Assembly: GCA_031289995.1 (NCBI GenBank)
Contig: JAITOI010000156.1
Location: forward strand, 1 to 6,919
DNA length: 6,919 bases
Direction of reading: 5' to 3'
From: Prevotellaceae bacterium
Lineage (GTDB): Bacteria > Bacteroidota > Bacteroidia > Bacteroidales > UBA932
A model generated the notes under the pieces. The model searched no databases, had not been told where the DNA came from, and saw nothing but the letters and a program-made list of their open reading frames with translations. The translations under genes were made by a program, and so were the position numbers. Of this stretch, positions 5,556 through 6,919 are shown in pieces (positions within the stretch are counted from its first letter, which is position 1; each line of letters starts with the position of its first letter).

Positions 5556-6919
5556 TTAGAGATTGGAGGTTTTTTGCTGCGCAAAAATGATGTGGTCGAC
5601 GAGCGAATTGAGGTACACCTCAAGGTTGGTGTAGGGCGCGTTGAGGGTTGTGTCGTTGCCGTCGGAAGCCTTACTGGGATTGAGGTTGTGAGCTTGCTCC
5701 CAGGTGTCGGGTATGCCGTCGTTGTCGGTGTCGGGTGGGGCAGGCAGGCTGTGGAGTTGCGGCCATCCGCCCACGTCGCGCTGCGAGTCAATCAGCCCTG
5801 CCGTGCCGCTCTTGCTGCCGCGGTAGGTGCACAAGCCGTTGGCCACTTCGTTGGCCACGCGCACATCGACGCTATCCCTCGCGAGGCTTGCGCCGCCGTA
5901 GGCCACGACAAGGTTGTACGCATCGCGGGCGGAGTGCGTGAGGCTCTGTTCGGGCACGGAAAATTCGCCGCTCAGCTTGATGCTGTCAATGCTGCCGTGT
6001 GGCAAATCGCCGTCGTTCGTGTTGGGCTGAAAGCCGCGCCAGTTGTCGGCTGTAGTGGCATCGTCGTGGTGCATAACGTTGCCGCTAAGCCAAAATTTTC
6101 CCCATGTTGGAGAGATCTGCTTGTTGTGCGCTTCGCGGCTCTGGCAGTTGGGCGAAAAAATGCGGTAGCTCACCTTTCCCGCCTGCGTTGCTGCGCCCGA
6201 GCGGTAGTAGTTGTTGACCATATTGTAGCTGCCGCCTTCGCCCGCGTAGCCGCTGTTGCCGCCCCAATTGTAGATAACGTTGTTGCGAAAATCTACACGC
6301 TCGTCATCGGGTCGTGCGGTGTAACGGCTGCCGCAAAATCGCGGGTTGCGGCTGCTGTGGTGAGCCAGCAGGTTGTGATGAAAGCTGGCCATTTCGCCGC
6401 CCCAGATGCCGCCGTAGCCGTGCGCTCCTTTTTCGTGCACCGAGGCGTTGAGGCTTTCGGACATGAAGCACCACTGCATGGTAAAATTTTTGTTGCCGTA
6501 GAACGAGGCGCACTCGTCGGTACTCCAGCTCATGCTGCAATGGTCGATGATGATGTCGCTGCGCTTGGTTCCGCCCAAGGCGTCGTCCTGCGTGCGAGCC
6601 TCGTCGCCCAGACGAAAGCGGATGAAGCGCACGATGACATTTGATGCGCGAATTTGCACGGAGTAGTTGCGGATGCAAATGCCGTCGCCGGGTGCGGACT
6701 GCCCTGCAATGGTGAGGTTGTCGTGGGTGATGCTCAGCTCAGATTGCAGGGCAATGGTGCCCGAAATTTTGAACAAAACGATACGAGCGCCTGTGTCGGC
6801 AATGGCGCTACGCAGCGAGCCTGCGCCAGCGTCGTTGAGGTTGGTAACGTACAGCACACGCCCGCCTCGCCCGCCGCTAACGTACTTGCCATAGCCATCG
6901 GCACCGGGGAAAGCAATGG
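5556..6919 (-). CDS. Pectate lyase-like polysaccharide lyase, PL1 type (partial, 5' end beyond window)
   Basis: The frame is open to the window edge and gives 453 residues. The GTG at 6857 is an internal Val, because family sequence continues upstream of it (AFPGADGYGKYVSGGRGGRV, residues 2-21), which is the usual N-terminal motif of mature PL1-type pectate lyases. The visible part follows the family order: VTNLNDAGAGSLR (24-36), an IIIDHCSMSWSTDE stretch (122-135), HHSSRNPRF (186-194, containing the arginines expected at the active site), FRNNVIYNWGG (210-220) and YNMVNNYY (231-238). The main body should be a right-handed parallel beta-helix cleaving polygalacturonate by calcium-dependent beta-elimination. 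Near the C-terminus is DTDNDGIPDTWE (396-407), an Asp-rich thrombospondin-3-like calcium motif, then NLEVYLNSLVDHI. Signal peptide and start lie outside the window. The GH43 gene follows after 21 bases. Pectin specificity is inferred from the family. Confidence 0.9.
   Translation of the reverse strand, partial: IAFPGADGYGKYVSGGRGGRVLYVTNLNDAGAGSLRSAIADTGARIVLFKISGTIALQSELSITHDNLTIAGQSAPGDGICIRNYSVQIRASNVIVRFIRFRLGDEARTQDDALGGTKRSDIIIDHCSMSWSTDECASFYGNKNFTMQWCFMSESLNASVHEKGAHGYGGIWGGEMASFHHNLLAHHSSRNPRFCGSRYTARPDDERVDFRNNVIYNWGGNSGYAGEGGSYNMVNNYYRSGAATQAGKVSYRIFSPNCQSREAHNKQISPTWGKFWLSGNVMHHDDATTADNWRGFQPNTNDGDLPHGSIDSIKLSGEFSVPEQSLTHSARDAYNLVVAYGGASLARDSVDVRVANEVANGLCTYRGSKSGTAGLIDSQRDVGGWPQLHSLPAPPDTDNDGIPDTWEQAHNLNPSKASDGNDTTLNAPYTNLEVYLNSLVDHIIFAQQKTSNL

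Noticed and set aside
5574..6644. Long plus-strand open frame of 356 codons opposite the pectate lyase
   Set aside because: Its Ala/Val-rich translation has no family likeness, and it lies wholly antisense to a frame with clear PL1 motifs. Such frames are expected opposite G+C-biased coding sequence.
1..6919. CRISPR array, tRNA or rRNA gene, insertion sequence, phage or toxin-antitoxin module
   Set aside because: No spaced repeats, no transposase or phage motifs and no cloverleaf-like sequence were seen. The window is accounted for by the listed genes and short spacers.

Overview
This looks like a chromosomal segment of a Bacteroidota bacterium, most likely order Bacteroidales. Three things point there: the two-exbD layout exbB-exbD-exbD-tonB with a four-helix ExbB, two promoters of the TTTG / TAnnTTTG type used by that phylum, and A-rich rather than strong Shine-Dalgarno leaders. 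Genus cannot be told from the sequence. All genes lie on the minus strand, so the reading order runs from high to low coordinates.

Region 1 (6919 to 3939) encodes two secreted-type plant-polysaccharide enzymes. First is a pectate-lyase-like PL1 protein whose 5' end lies beyond the window edge. A 21-base spacer later comes a complete family-43 glycoside hydrolase with signal peptide. They probably form one transcript for attack on pectin and associated arabinan or xylan.

Region 2 (3938 to 3698) is a 241-base AT-rich spacer. It has no convincing terminator for the CAZyme genes but holds a well-formed Bacteroidota-type promoter for the next operon.

Region 3 (3697 to 572) is a complete Ton energising operon: exbB, two different exbD genes and tonB, closed by a strong intrinsic terminator at 559 to 517. 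Together they would form the proton-driven inner-membrane motor (ExbB/ExbD) and the periplasm-spanning coupler (TonB). In this phylum that machinery powers outer-membrane SusC-type and other TonB-dependent transporters, which would include import of sugars released by enzymes like those of region 1.

Region 4 (559 to 1) begins with a textbook promoter whose -33 box is made from the terminator's own 3' arm. It drives an unrecognised 71-residue two-helix membrane protein, which overlaps by 14 bases the start of a PstS-like substrate-binding lipoprotein cut by the window edge. The lipoprotein is visible only as its first 90 codons.

No RNA genes, CRISPR array, insertion sequence or attachment site was seen. 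I found no clearly undescribed system. The observations most worth checking are the terminator/promoter overlap, the divergence of the two ExbDs, and the uncharacterised small membrane protein coupled to an orphan PstS-like lipoprotein.
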